From assembly GCA_947632515.1 (NCBI GenBank), contig CANRPO010000019.1:1-64000 (forward strand): 64,000 bases of DNA, given 5' to 3'. The position numbers and the translations under genes are program-made. Shown in pieces: positions 17,432 through 26,236 of this stretch (positions are counted from its first letter, which is position 1; each line of letters starts with the position of its first letter). A model generated the notes under the pieces. The model was not told the DNA's origin. It saw nothing but the letters and a program-made list of their open reading frames with translations, and did no database searches. This DNA is from an uncultured Lachnospiraceae bacterium. Lineage in GTDB: Bacteria; Bacillota; Clostridia; Lachnospirales; Lachnospiraceae.

Positions 17432-18349
17432 ATGGGCAAGACAGCGTTTATGTTTCCCGGTCAGGGAGCGCAGTACATAGGAATGGGGAAGGATTTCTAC
17501 GAGCAGATCCCAGTCTGCAGGGAGATGTTCGATCTGGCGAGCAAGGCGAGCCGACTGGACGTGCCCGCGCTCTGTTTTGAGGAGAATGAGCAGATCCATA
17601 TTACGGAGTACACCCAGATCGCCATGCTGGCGGTGGAGGTTGCGATCCTGAAGGCGGTTGAAGAAAAAGGCTTAAAACCCGACGTGACGGGCGGCCTGAG
17701 TCTGGGCGAGTACGGCGCGCTGGCGGCCGGCGGGGTGATGAGCGAGGAGGATGTGTTTCGGATCGTGCGCAAGCGCGGTATCTATATGCAGGAGGCGGTG
17801 CCGAACGGCGGCGCGATGACGGCGGTGCTGGGTCTGGACACAGAGACCATCGAGAAGATCTGTGAGGAGACGGCAGGCACGGTGTCGATTGCAAACTACA
17901 ACTGTCCCGGGCAGATTGTGATCACGGGCGAGGAGGGCGCGGTGCAGGCGGCGTCCGAGAAACTGACGGCGGCAGGCGCTAAGAGATGCGTGCCCCTGAA
18001 GGTGAGCGGGCCCTTCCACTCTGCGATGCTCGCGGGCGCGGGGGAAAAACTGGCGAAAGAACTGGAGAGCGTGGAGATCCACGATATTCTTGTCCCCTAC
18101 GTCGCCAACGTGACGGCGGACTATGTGACGGACAAAAACGAGGTCAAGCCGCTGCTGCAGAGGCAGGTGTCGTCTTCGGTGAGATGGCAGCAGTCCGTGG
18201 AGCGCATGATCGCCGACGGCGCGGACACCTTTATCGAGATCGGGCCGGGCAGGACCTTGTCTGGGTTTATGCGCAAGATCAACAGGGATATGAAGGTATA
18301 CAATGTAGAGAAAGTGGAAGATTTAGATAAGCTGGACGAGCTGCTGTAA
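17432..18349 (+). CDS. fabD: Malonyl-CoA:ACP transacylase
   Basis: The 305-residue protein starts with FMFPGQGAQYIGMG. It has the catalytic serine in GLSLGEYGAL (Ser90) and the His in GPFHSAML (His196). The residue before the active Ser is Leu, where the textbook motif has His (GHSLGE). This variant is what I recall from related Clostridia, so it is not read as loss of function. It loads malonyl groups onto AcpP. It heads the second half of the fab operon. Confidence 0.94.
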   Translation: MGKTAFMFPGQGAQYIGMGKDFYEQIPVCREMFDLASKASRLDVPALCFEENEQIHITEYTQIAMLAVEVAILKAVEEKGLKPDVTGGLSLGEYGALAAGGVMSEEDVFRIVRKRGIYMQEAVPNGGAMTAVLGLDTETIEKICEETAGTVSIANYNCPGQIVITGEEGAVQAASEKLTAAGAKRCVPLKVSGPFHSAMLAGAGEKLAKELESVEIHDILVPYVANVTADYVTDKNEVKPLLQRQVSSSVRWQQSVERMIADGADTFIEIGPGRTLSGFMRKINRDMKVYNVEKVEDLDKLDELL

Positions 18350-18421
18350 AGGCAGGCTAGATCTGCAGAGAGCGGTACAGGCGAAGAGACAGAAAAGAAT
18401 CCATGTATCAGGAGGGAGACT

Positions 18422-19162
18422 ATGTTATCAGGAAAGGTAGCGTTGGTGACAGGCGCAAGCCGGGGCATCGGGCGCGAGATCGCGCTGACGCTTGCGGAGT
18501 ACGGCGCGGACGTGATCGTAAACTATAACGGTTCTAAGGAGAAGGCTGAGGAAGTGGCCGCCGAGATCGGGAAGATGGGGCGAAAGGCTGTCGCCGTGCA
18601 GTGCAGCGTGGCGGATTTCGAGGCGTGCGGTAAGATGATAACGGACATGCTGGAGATGTTCGGGCATATCGACATTCTGGTGAACAATGCGGGGATCACC
18701 AGAGACAATCTGGTGATCAAAATGACGGAAGAAGACTTTGACGCGGTCATCGACACGAATCTGAAAGGCGCTTTTAACACGATCAAGCATATGTACCGTC
18801 CTTTCCTCAAACAGAAGGCGGGCAGGATCATCAATCTCTCCTCCGTATCCGGCGTGCTGGGAAACGCGGGGCAGGCGAATTACGCGGCCTCCAAGGCGGG
18901 CGTGATCGGCCTGACGAAGTCTCTGGCGAGAGAGCTGGCAAGCCGGAATATCACGGTCAACGCGGTGGCTCCGGGGTTCATCGACACCGACATGACGCAG
19001 GCGATGAGCGACACGGCGAAGGAGGCGACGCTGCAGCAGATCCCCTTAAAGCGTGTCGGCACGCCCAGAGATATTGCGGAGACGGTGGCGTTCCTTGCAA
19101 GCGAAAAGGCGTCCTACATTACGGGGCAGGTGATCTCCGTGGACGGCGGCATGGCCATCTGA
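18422..19162 (+). CDS. fabG: 3-oxoacyl-ACP reductase
   Basis: A 246-residue short-chain dehydrogenase with TGASRGIG for NADPH, NNAG, and the catalytic Ser141, Tyr154 and Lys158 (NYAASKAG). [15 protein letters not shown] and [12 protein letters not shown] close the fold. It reduces beta-ketoacyl-ACP in each elongation cycle. AGGAGG lies 5 nt before the ATG. Confidence 0.95.
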   Translation: MLSGKVALVTGASRGIGREIALTLAEYGADVIVNYNGSKEKAEEVAAEIGKMGRKAVAVQCSVADFEACGKMITDMLEMFGHIDILVNNAGITRDNLVIKMTEEDFDAVIDTNLKGAFNTIKHMYRPFLKQKAGRIINLSSVSGVLGNAGQANYAASKAGVIGLTKSLARELASRNITVNAVAPGFIDTDMTQAMSDTAKEATLQQIPLKRVGTPRDIAETVAFLASEKASYITGQVISVDGGMAI

Positions 19163-19250
19163 GGACTGAGGCAGGCGCGGGCCTGCGAGGCTGTATACCC
19201 GCAGCGGGAAAACAAGTGACGAAAAAGAAAAAGGCGAAAGGAGCACAGGC

Positions 19251-20486
19251 ATGAGCAGACGTGTAGTAGTAACGGGCATGGGTGCGATCACACCCATCGG
19301 ATTGAGCGTAGCGGAGTTTTGGGAGAGCGTCAAGGCAGGCAGGATCGGTTTCGACCGTATCACCCGGTTTGACACCACCGATTTCAAGTGCAAGCTTGCC
19401 GCCGAGGTCAAGGGATTTGACGGCAAGAATTATATGGATTTCAAGGCGGCCAAGAGGATGGAACTGTTCTCACAGTATGCGGTTGCCGCCGCAAAGGAGG
19501 CGCTGGAGGACGCAAAGCTGGATATGGAGAAGGAGGATCCCTACCGCGTGGGCGTAGCCGTGGGATCGGGGACGGGTTCTCTGCAGGCCATGGAGCGTTC
19601 CCACGCCAGACTGCTGGAGAGAGGACCGTCCAGGATCGAGCCGCTGTTCGTGCCGCTGACGATCTCCAACATGGCGGCGGGTAACGTGTCGATCCGGTTC
19701 GGCTTAAAGGGCAAGAGCATCAACGTGGTGACGGCCTGCGCCACGGGCACGAACTCGATCGGCGAGGCGTTCCGCACGGTGCAGTACGGCGACGCCGACG
19801 TGATGGTGGCAGGCGGCACGGAGGGCAGCGTGTGTCCCATCGGGATCGGCGGTTTTTCGGCGCTGACGGCGCTCTCCAACTGCGAGGACCCCACGAGATG
19901 TTCGATTCCTTTTGACAAGGAGAGAAGCGGCTTCGTCATGGGCGAGGGCGCGGCGGTCGTCATCTTGGAGGAGCTGGAGCACGCGAAAGCGCGGGGCGCG
20001 AAGATCTACGCGGAGCTGGCGGGCTACGGGTGCAGCTCGGACGCCTATCACATCACCTCTCCCGCAGAGGACGGCGCGGGCGCGGCCAGAGCCATGGAGA
20101 ACGCCATCGCGGACGCCGGGATCAACAAGGAGGACATCACATACATTAACGCCCACGGCACGGCGACGCATCACAACGATCTCTTCGAGACGCGGGCGAT
20201 CAAGCTGCTGTTCGGCGAGCACGCGAAGGACATCAGGATCAACTCTACCAAATCCATGGTGGGACATCTGCTGGGGGCCGCCGGGGCGGTCGAGTTCGTA
20301 ACTTGCGTCAAGGAGCTGCAGGAGGGCTACATTCACCGCACGGTGGGCTATCAGGTGCCCGACGAGGAGTGCGATCTGGATTACTGTAAGGAGCCGTATA
20401 CGGAGGACTTTGAGTATGCGCTCTCCAATTCCCTTGGTTTCGGCGGGCACAATGCGAGCCTGCTCGTGAAGAAATATCACGGCTAG
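19251..20486 (+). CDS. fabF: 3-oxoacyl-ACP synthase II
   Basis: The 411-residue condensing enzyme has the catalytic triad Cys163 (VTACATGTN), His302 (NAHGTATHHND) and His339 (STKSMVGHLLGAAG), almost the same numbers as E. coli FabF. It extends acyl-ACP by two carbons with malonyl-ACP. GAAAGGAG precedes the ATG. Confidence 0.95.
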   Translation: MSRRVVVTGMGAITPIGLSVAEFWESVKAGRIGFDRITRFDTTDFKCKLAAEVKGFDGKNYMDFKAAKRMELFSQYAVAAAKEALEDAKLDMEKEDPYRVGVAVGSGTGSLQAMERSHARLLERGPSRIEPLFVPLTISNMAAGNVSIRFGLKGKSINVVTACATGTNSIGEAFRTVQYGDADVMVAGGTEGSVCPIGIGGFSALTALSNCEDPTRCSIPFDKERSGFVMGEGAAVVILEELEHAKARGAKIYAELAGYGCSSDAYHITSPAEDGAGAARAMENAIADAGINKEDITYINAHGTATHHNDLFETRAIKLLFGEHAKDIRINSTKSMVGHLLGAAGAVEFVTCVKELQEGYIHRTVGYQVPDEECDLDYCKEPYTEDFEYALSNSLGFGGHNASLLVKKYHG

Positions 20487-20534
20487 GCGGGAAACGGAAG
20501 ATCATTTGGCAGACAGGACAGGAGGGACAGCGAT

Positions 20535-20969
20535 ATGTCACTGATGACGGCGAAAGAGATCATGGAGATCATTCCTCACAGACAGCCTTTTATGCTGATC
20601 GATACGATCGAGGAGTTGGAGGAAGGAAAAAGAGTCGTAGCAAAGAAGTGCGTTTCCTACAACGAGCCTTTCTTCGCGGGACATTTCCCGGCGGAGCCGG
20701 TGATGCCCGGCGTGCTCATCGTGGAGGCTCTGGCGCAGACGGGTGCGGTGGCGATCTTGAGCCAGCCTGAGTTTAAGGGGAAGACGGCTTACTTCGCGGC
20801 GATCAACAACGCCAAGTTTAAGGGCAAAGTCGTGCCCGGCGACGTGCTGACCCTGGAGACGGAGATCATCAAGGTCAAAGGGCCCATCGGCGTGGGCGCG
20901 GCGAAGGCTTATGTGGACGGCAAGCTGGTGACGCAGGCGGAACTTACCTTTGCAATCGGCGAGGCGTAG
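20535..20969 (+). CDS. fabZ: 3-hydroxyacyl-ACP dehydratase
   Basis: The 144-residue hot-dog fold protein has [12 protein letters not shown] and the active-site helix with His50 ([11 protein letters not shown]) and Glu64. It dehydrates 3-hydroxyacyl-ACP. AGGAGG lies shortly before the ATG. No fabA/fabM isomerase gene is visible nearby, so the route to unsaturated fatty acids is not explained by this cluster. Confidence 0.95.
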   Translation: MSLMTAKEIMEIIPHRQPFMLIDTIEELEEGKRVVAKKCVSYNEPFFAGHFPAEPVMPGVLIVEALAQTGAVAILSQPEFKGKTAYFAAINNAKFKGKVVPGDVLTLETEIIKVKGPIGVGAAKAYVDGKLVTQAELTFAIGEA

Positions 20970-20979
20970 ATCGGAGCGG

Positions 20980-22041
20980 ATGATGGTGGAAGTAAAACCT
21001 CTTAAGATTGGAGATTTGACGGCAGGCGTACCGTTGATACAGGGCGGTATGGGCGTAGGGATCAGCCTTTCCTCCCTCGCCGGCGCGGTGGCGGCCGCAG
21101 GCGGCATCGGTGTGATCTCCACGGCGCAGATCGGCTATCGGGAGCCGGATTTCGACGAGGATCCCATCGGAGCGAATCTGCGCGCCATAGGAAAAGAGAT
21201 CCGCAGGGCGCGGGAGATCGCCGCGGGCGGCATTCTGGGCGTCAACATCATGGTCGCCACGAGGAAGTACGAGGACTATGTGAAGGCGGCGGTGGAGGCA
21301 GGCATCGACCTGATCATATCGGGCGCGGGACTGCCGATGGATCTGCCTAAGTATGTGGGTGCGGCGAAGACGAAACTGGCGCCCATCGTGTCCGGCGTGA
21401 AATCCGCCCAAGTCATCATGCGCTATTGGCTGAAAAAACATGACAGACTGCCGGACGCGGTGGTGATCGAAGGGCCTCTGGCGGGCGGGCATCTCGGATT
21501 TCACAGGGAGCAGCTTGACGATATTGAGGCGCTGCGCTATGACGATGAGGTGAAGGCGATCATCGGACAGGTGAATGATACGGCGGCACAGCACGGGACG
21601 GAGATCCCCGTCATCATGGCGGGCGGCGTGTACACCCGCGAGGATATGGAACATTATCTGGAACTGGGGGCCTCGGGCGTGCAGATGGCGACGCGCTTTG
21701 TGACCACATACGAGTGCGACGCGCCGGACGCCTATAAGCAGGCATACATCGACGCGAAGAAGGAGGACATCGTCATTGTACAGAGTCCGGTGGGGATGCC
21801 GGGGCGGGCGATCTTGAATCCCTTTATGCGCAGAGCGAAAGAGGGGCGCATTCCGCATGGAAAATGCCACCTCTGTGTGAGCACATGCGATCCGGCCAAC
21901 ACGCCGTACTGTATCACAGACGCGTTGGTCAATGCGGCGAGGGGAAATACGGACGACGCGCTTTTGTTCTGCGGCGCGAACGCGTATCGGGCGGCCGGGC
22001 TGGAACATGTGAAGGATATTGTGGACGAATTTCGCCCGTAA
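20980..22041 (+). CDS. FabK/nitronate monooxygenase-like flavoprotein
   Basis: From the ATG pair at 20980/20983 (CGGAG 4-7 nt upstream) the protein has about 353 residues. It shares the fabK barrel: VPLIQGGMGVGIS, GVNIMVATR, EGPLAGGHLG, VIMAGGVYT and GVQMATRFV. A C-terminal extension with a Cys cluster (GKCHLCVSTCDP plus two more Cys) is absent from FabK. It sits inside the fab operon, 10 nt after fabZ. It could be a second enoyl reductase, a nitronate monooxygenase or a related Fe-S flavoenzyme; sequence alone does not decide. Confidence 0.8.
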   Translation: MMVEVKPLKIGDLTAGVPLIQGGMGVGISLSSLAGAVAAAGGIGVISTAQIGYREPDFDEDPIGANLRAIGKEIRRAREIAAGGILGVNIMVATRKYEDYVKAAVEAGIDLIISGAGLPMDLPKYVGAAKTKLAPIVSGVKSAQVIMRYWLKKHDRLPDAVVIEGPLAGGHLGFHREQLDDIEALRYDDEVKAIIGQVNDTAAQHGTEIPVIMAGGVYTREDMEHYLELGASGVQMATRFVTTYECDAPDAYKQAYIDAKKEDIVIVQSPVGMPGRAILNPFMRRAKEGRIPHGKCHLCVSTCDPANTPYCITDALVNAARGNTDDALLFCGANAYRAAGLEHVKDIVDEFRP

Positions 22042-22101
22042 GAGACATGCGGCCGTATGAGCGAAGATCGCCGCGTATTATCTGATAAAATGAGGAAAAC
22101 T

Positions 22102-23067
22102 ATGGGAACAAGGATTATAGGAACGGGGAGCTGCCTTCCCAAAACGGTTGTGACGAACGATGACTTGGCGAAGATCATGGATACCTCCGACGAGTGGATC
22201 AGCTCGCGCACGGGTATCAGGGAGCGGCATCTGGCCAAGGAAGAGACGACGACGAGCATGTCCGTGGAGGCGGCGAGACGCGCCATAGAGAACGTCGGCG
22301 TGACGGCGCAGGAGATAGACCTGATCATCGTGGGTACGGTGTCTGCGGATCATGTGACTCCTGCCTGCGCCTGCGAGGTACAGGCGGAGATCGGCGCGTA
22401 TCGCGCGGTGGCCTTCGACATCAACGCCGCCTGCTCCGGGTTTATGTTTGCCCTGAATATCGCCAACGCGTACTTGCAGACCGGCGCGTATCGGACGGCG
22501 CTGATCATCGGTGCGGAGACGCTGTCCAAGATCATGGATTGGAGCGACAGGAGCACCTGCGTACTCTTTGGCGACGGCGCCGGGGCGGCTGTCGTGCGTG
22601 CGGACGAGCGGGAGGGGCTGCTGGCTTTCGATCAGGGAACGGACGGCGTGAAAGGCAGAGTGCTGGCGTGTCAGAACCGCTCCAACAACAATCCTCTGGT
22701 GAAGACCCCCACGGAATTGCAGTATGTACATATGGACGGGCAGGAAGTGTACAGATTCGCGGTGACGCAGGTGCCCGCGTCTCTGCAGAAGACCATTGAG
22801 GCGGCGGGGCTTGCCGTCGGGGACATCGACTACTTTGCGCTGCATCAGGCCAACCTCAGAATTTTGCAGGCAGTGGCGAAACGGCTGAAAGTGCCGGAGG
22901 ACAGATTTCCGATCAGTCTCGATCACTGCGGCAATATCTCCGCCGCCAGCGTGCCGATCCTGTTGGACGAGATGAACCGCAAGGGACTGTTGAAACCCGG
23001 GATGAAGATCGCTCTGTCCGGCTTTGGCGGCGGGCTTACATGGGCGTCCGCCGTGTTTCAGTGGTGA
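22102..23067 (+). CDS. fabH: 3-oxoacyl-ACP synthase III
   Basis: The ATG at 22102 has GAGG 6 nt upstream and gives the family N-terminus MGTRIIGTGSCLP (321 residues); an in-frame extension upstream is unlikely. The triad is Cys111 (AACSGFMF), His248 (HQANLRI) and Asn278 (GNISAAS). FabH starts chain synthesis from acetyl- or branched acyl-CoA and malonyl-ACP. It is the last gene of the cluster, although fabH leads the cluster in many Firmicutes. No acc carboxylase gene is present here. Confidence 0.93.
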   Translation: MGTRIIGTGSCLPKTVVTNDDLAKIMDTSDEWISSRTGIRERHLAKEETTTSMSVEAARRAIENVGVTAQEIDLIIVGTVSADHVTPACACEVQAEIGAYRAVAFDINAACSGFMFALNIANAYLQTGAYRTALIIGAETLSKIMDWSDRSTCVLFGDGAGAAVVRADEREGLLAFDQGTDGVKGRVLACQNRSNNNPLVKTPTELQYVHMDGQEVYRFAVTQVPASLQKTIEAAGLAVGDIDYFALHQANLRILQAVAKRLKVPEDRFPISLDHCGNISAASVPILLDEMNRKGLLKPGMKIALSGFGGGLTWASAVFQW

Positions 23068-23128
23068 CGCTGCGCCGGACAGAACGCGCCGCGTGAGCCG
23101 GCGTCATGGGGTGTCCAAGTACCGTCCG

Positions 23129-23158
23129 GTCATAGACGAAGGCCGGACTGCATAGAAT
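23129..23158 (+). promoter_or_regulatory. Putative sigma-E promoter of spmA
   Basis: GTCATAGA (23129-23136), a 14-bp spacer and CATAGAAT (23151-23158) fit the sporulation sigma-E consensus (GTCATATT, 14 bp, CATACAAT). The element shares a GGACTGCATAGA core with the region before spmB. Confidence 0.65.
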
Positions 23159-23195
23159 CATAATAAGAAACATTGGGATATAAGCCGCCGGCGGA

Positions 23196-23873
23196 ATGAT
23201 AAAAGGGTTATTTTGCTGCGGCTTTTTTATGTCTATGTTAAATTATATCTGGGCTTTCATGATTATGGCAGGCGTCATATATGGCGCCATGACCGGCAGG
23301 ATGGCGGACGTCACCAACGCCGCGCTGGATTCTGCGGGAGACGCGGTCTCTCTGTGTATCACGATGATCGGCGTGATGGCGCTGTGGGTAGGACTTATGG
23401 AGATCACGCAAAAATCGGGACTGATCGCGAAGATGACACGGGGCATACAGCCCTTTATCAGCTTTCTGTTTCCGGAGATCCCCGCGGGGCATCCCGCCAG
23501 AGAGTATATTTCCACCAACCTGATCGCCAACGTGTTGGGTCTTGGCTGGGCGTGTACGCCGGCGGGACTGAAGGCTATGGAGGCGCTGGCGCAGCTGGAG
23601 AGCGAGCGGGGCAATCCGGCCTACCTGTGCGACGGCGCGGAATCCGGGACAGGGGTGCGGGCGGCCAGCAGGGAGATGTGTACGTTTCTCATACTCAATA
23701 TCTCCTCGCTGCAGCTGATCCCGGTCAATATGATTGCTTACAGGCAGCAGTACGGCAGCGTGAATCCGGCAGGCGTCATCGCGCCCGCGATCGCGGCGAC
23801 TTTTATAAGCACATTGACGGCGGTGATATATTGTAAGATAATGAACTTAAGACGAAGAAAGAGGGACATCTAA
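23196..23873 (+). CDS. spmA: Spore maturation protein A
   Basis: This is a membrane protein with four to five hydrophobic helices and the SpmA motifs LNYIWAFMIMAGV, MALWVGLMEI and ANVLGLGWACTPAG. SpmA and SpmB form a nucleoside-transporter-like pair needed for spore core dehydration. The start is uncertain: ATG 23196 gives 225 residues, but homologues begin near MLNYIW (ATG 23229 or 23235), and none has a good ribosome binding site. A GC-rich stem (AAGCCGC..GCGGCTTTTTT) overlaps the region. Its stop overlaps the next start. Confidence 0.88.
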   Translation: MIKGLFCCGFFMSMLNYIWAFMIMAGVIYGAMTGRMADVTNAALDSAGDAVSLCITMIGVMALWVGLMEITQKSGLIAKMTRGIQPFISFLFPEIPAGHPAREYISTNLIANVLGLGWACTPAGLKAMEALAQLESERGNPAYLCDGAESGTGVRAASREMCTFLILNISSLQLIPVNMIAYRQQYGSVNPAGVIAPAIAATFISTLTAVIYCKIMNLRRRKRDI

Positions 23874-25243
23874 TGAAATACGACGTTATCATCATCGGGG
23901 CGGGGCCGGGCGGCATCTTTACGGCATATGAACTGACCGAAAGGCAGAGCGCGCTTAAGATTGCGGTGTTTGAGGCGGGGCAATCCTTAGAGAAGAGACA
24001 CTGTCCGATCGACGGCGACAAGGTCAAGAGCTGCATACACTGTAAGAGCTGTTCCATCATGAGCGGCTTCGGCGGCGCGGGGGCTTTCTCTGACGGGAAA
24101 TATAACATCACCAACGATTTCGGCGGCACGCTGTACGAGCATGTTGGCAAGAGACGGGCCATCGAGCTGATGAAGTATGTGGACGAGATCAACATGCGCT
24201 ACGGCGGTGAGGGCACGAAACTGTACTCCACGGCGGGCAGCCATTTCAAGAAACTGTGCTTACAGAACAAACTGAATCTGTTGGACGCCTCCGTGCGCCA
24301 TCTGGGGACGGACATCAACTATATCGTTCTGGAAAATCTCTACGCGCGGTTGAAGGACAAGGTGGATTTCTACTTTGATACGCCGGTCCGCTCGGTGGAG
24401 ATCGCGGGAGAAGGCTATCGCGTCGTGTGCGACCAAGACGCCTATGACTGTGACAGATGCGTTATCTCCGTGGGGCGCAGCGGGAGCAAATGGATGCAGA
24501 AGGTGTGCGAGGAGCTGGACATTGAGACGAAGTCCAACCGCGTGGACATCGGCGTCAGGGTGGAGCTGCCCGCGGTGATCTTTTCCCATCTGACGGACGA
24601 GCTGTACGAGAGCAAGATCGTCTACCGCACGGAGAAGTTCGAGGATAGGGTGCGGACGTTCTGCATGAATCCGCACGGCATCGTGGTCAATGAGAACACC
24701 AACGGTATCGTGACGGTGAACGGCCACAGCTATGAGGGAGCGGACAGGCAGACGAACAACACGAACTTCGCCCTGCTCGTGGCGAAACATTTCTCCGAGC
24801 CGTTTAAGGACAGCAACGGCTACGGCGAGAGCATCGCGAGATTGTCTAACATGCTGGGCGGCGGCGTGATCGTGCAGCGGTTCGGCGATCTGGTGAGAGG
24901 ACGGCGCAGCAACGAGAAACGTATCGCGGAAGGGTTGGTGGAGCCCACGCTGTCAGCAACCCCCGGGGATCTGAGTCTGGTGCTGCCGAAACGTATCTTG
25001 GACGGCATTATCGAGATGATCTACGCCCTCGACAAGATCGCGCCCGGCACGGCCAACGACGACACCTTGCTGTACGGCGTGGAGGTCAAATTCTACAATA
25101 TGGAAGTGGACATCGACGAGCAGCTGGAGACGAAGTACAAAGGACTGTACATGATCGGCGACGGTAGCGGCGTGACGCACTCCCTCTCCCACGCGTCGGC
25201 CAGCGGCGTGCATGTGGCGAGGCATATCCTCGGGGTGGAATGA
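23873..25243 (+). CDS. COG2509-type FAD-dependent oxidoreductase
   Basis: The 456-residue protein has an N-terminal Rossmann FAD motif (VIIIGAGPGGIFTAYEL, GxGxxG at residues 9-14), a Cys-rich loop CIHCKSC near residue 57 with GFGGAGAFSDGK, and a C-terminal LYMIGDGSGVTHSLSHAS FAD loop. It resembles the uncharacterised FAD-dependent dehydrogenases of COG2509. Its start overlaps the spmA stop (TAATG), so the genes are coupled, and it lies between spmA and spmB, which are usually adjacent. Substrate and redox partner are unknown. Confidence 0.85.
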   Translation: MKYDVIIIGAGPGGIFTAYELTERQSALKIAVFEAGQSLEKRHCPIDGDKVKSCIHCKSCSIMSGFGGAGAFSDGKYNITNDFGGTLYEHVGKRRAIELMKYVDEINMRYGGEGTKLYSTAGSHFKKLCLQNKLNLLDASVRHLGTDINYIVLENLYARLKDKVDFYFDTPVRSVEIAGEGYRVVCDQDAYDCDRCVISVGRSGSKWMQKVCEELDIETKSNRVDIGVRVELPAVIFSHLTDELYESKIVYRTEKFEDRVRTFCMNPHGIVVNENTNGIVTVNGHSYEGADRQTNNTNFALLVAKHFSEPFKDSNGYGESIARLSNMLGGGVIVQRFGDLVRGRRSNEKRIAEGLVEPTLSATPGDLSLVLPKRILDGIIEMIYALDKIAPGTANDDTLLYGVEVKFYNMEVDIDEQLETKYKGLYMIGDGSGVTHSLSHASASGVHVARHILGVE

Positions 25244-25296
25244 TGCGCCCGCCGTGAAAGCGCGCGGAGGATCCCGCCGGCGGGGGACATGGAATG

Positions 25297-25325
25297 GAAT
25301 ATGACCGAAAAGGACTGCATAGATT
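25297..25325 (+). promoter_or_regulatory. Putative sigma-E promoter of spmB
   Basis: GAATATG (25297-25303), a 14-bp spacer and CATAGATT (25318-25325) match the sigma-E consensus well. The core GGACTGCATAGA is shared with the spmA promoter. Confidence 0.68.
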
Positions 25326-25353
25326 ATAGTAATAGTGTGTCGGGGCGGTATTC

Positions 25354-25893
25354 ATGGTCGCGGTGTTGACGAATCTTTCCAATATCATTATTCCTGTCAT
25401 TATCTTCTACATAGTCGCCTATGGAGTCGCGGCGCGCAGCAATGTGTATGAGGATTTTATCAAGGGGGCGGAGGACGGGTTTCACACGGTGATCCGCATT
25501 ATGCCGACGCTGATCGGGCTGATGGTGGCGGTGGGGGTGCTGCGCGCCTCCGGTTTTCTGGACTTCATAGGCGGACTCTTCGCGGGCGTTACGGACAGAT
25601 TGGGATTCTCCTCCGAGCTTGTGCCGCTCATTTTAGTCAAGATGTTTTCGTCCTCCGCGGCGACGGGACTCGTCCTGGACATCTTCAAGAACCACGGCCC
25701 GGATTCCCTGATCGGCCTGACCACGTCGATCATGATGAGCTGTACGGAGACGGTCTTCTACACCATGTCCGTCTATTTTCTTGCGGCGAAAGTGACAAAG
25801 ACCCGCTACACGCTGGTCGGCGCGCTGCTTTCCACGCTGGCAGGCGTGATCGCCAGCATCGTTCTCGCGCGCATACAAAACGGCGTTCTGTAA
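25354..25893 (+). CDS. spmB: Spore maturation protein B
   Basis: The 179-residue membrane protein has five hydrophobic segments and the gating-domain motifs DGFHTVIRIMPTLIGLMVAVG, KMFSSSAATGLVLD and MMSCTETVFYTMSVYF. It is the partner of SpmA in spore core dehydration. It follows a sigma-E-like promoter of its own, 110 nt after the FAD protein gene. A weak GGGGCGG-type site precedes the ATG. Confidence 0.92.
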   Translation: MVAVLTNLSNIIIPVIIFYIVAYGVAARSNVYEDFIKGAEDGFHTVIRIMPTLIGLMVAVGVLRASGFLDFIGGLFAGVTDRLGFSSELVPLILVKMFSSSAATGLVLDIFKNHGPDSLIGLTTSIMMSCTETVFYTMSVYFLAAKVTKTRYTLVGALLSTLAGVIASIVLARIQNGVL

Positions 25894-25902
25894 AGAACGC
25901 CG
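25881..25902 (-). terminator. Hairpin over the spmB stop, possible minus-strand terminator
   Basis: CGGCGTTCT and AGAACGCCG form a perfect 9-bp stem around GTAA. On the plus strand no T run follows. On the minus strand the stem is followed by TTTTG, so it could stop leftward transcripts from the DUF885 gene, which would be antisense to the MarR gene. Confidence 0.4.
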
Positions 25903-26190
25903 CCTGTGTGAGAAGGATAGAAATGTATCAACTATATTGTCTGTATGTAATCAGTGTGTTCAGATCAAACATCACCGTTGTCGTTAGCCGAAGCCGGTCG
26001 ACACCCATGCAGCGCCGGCGGCCTCTATAGAATGTAGAATAGAATCATCTTTAAAATGTTTTCCCAACTACAATATTTACTTTACAGAACAAATGTGAAT
26101 ACAATATGTCTGATTTCAAAACAAAAAAGAAAAAATATATAAAATAAATTTAATAATTAGTACTGCAGTACCGGAGCCTTCCCCAAAATA
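25903..26190. other. Intergenic stretch between spmB and fabT
   Basis: Nothing convincing was seen. The first part holds short GC-rich inverted elements near 25990-26020 (GCCGAAGCCGGTCG, GCGCCGGCGGC). The rest is AT-rich with no open frame of note. It ends at the fabT promoter. Confidence 0.5.
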
Positions 26191-26221
26191 ATTTGACTAT
26201 CAAAATATTTTTTGATAAAAT
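26191..26221 (+). promoter_or_regulatory. fabT promoter with overlapping FabT-type operator
   Basis: TTGACT (26193-26198), a 17-bp spacer and TAAAAT (26216-26221) form a promoter. ATTTGA-CTA-TCAAAA (26191-26205) overlaps its -35 element, and a further half site TTTTTTGATAAAA lies in the spacer/-10 region. This is the third FabT-type site of the window and suggests autoregulation. Confidence 0.75.
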
Positions 26222-26236
26222 AACAGGGAATGGAGA

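Noticed and set aside
17698..17715. FabD active site GLSLGE read as a defective enzyme
   Set aside because: The catalytic Ser and the downstream His are present, and the Leu variant is what I recall from related Clostridia.
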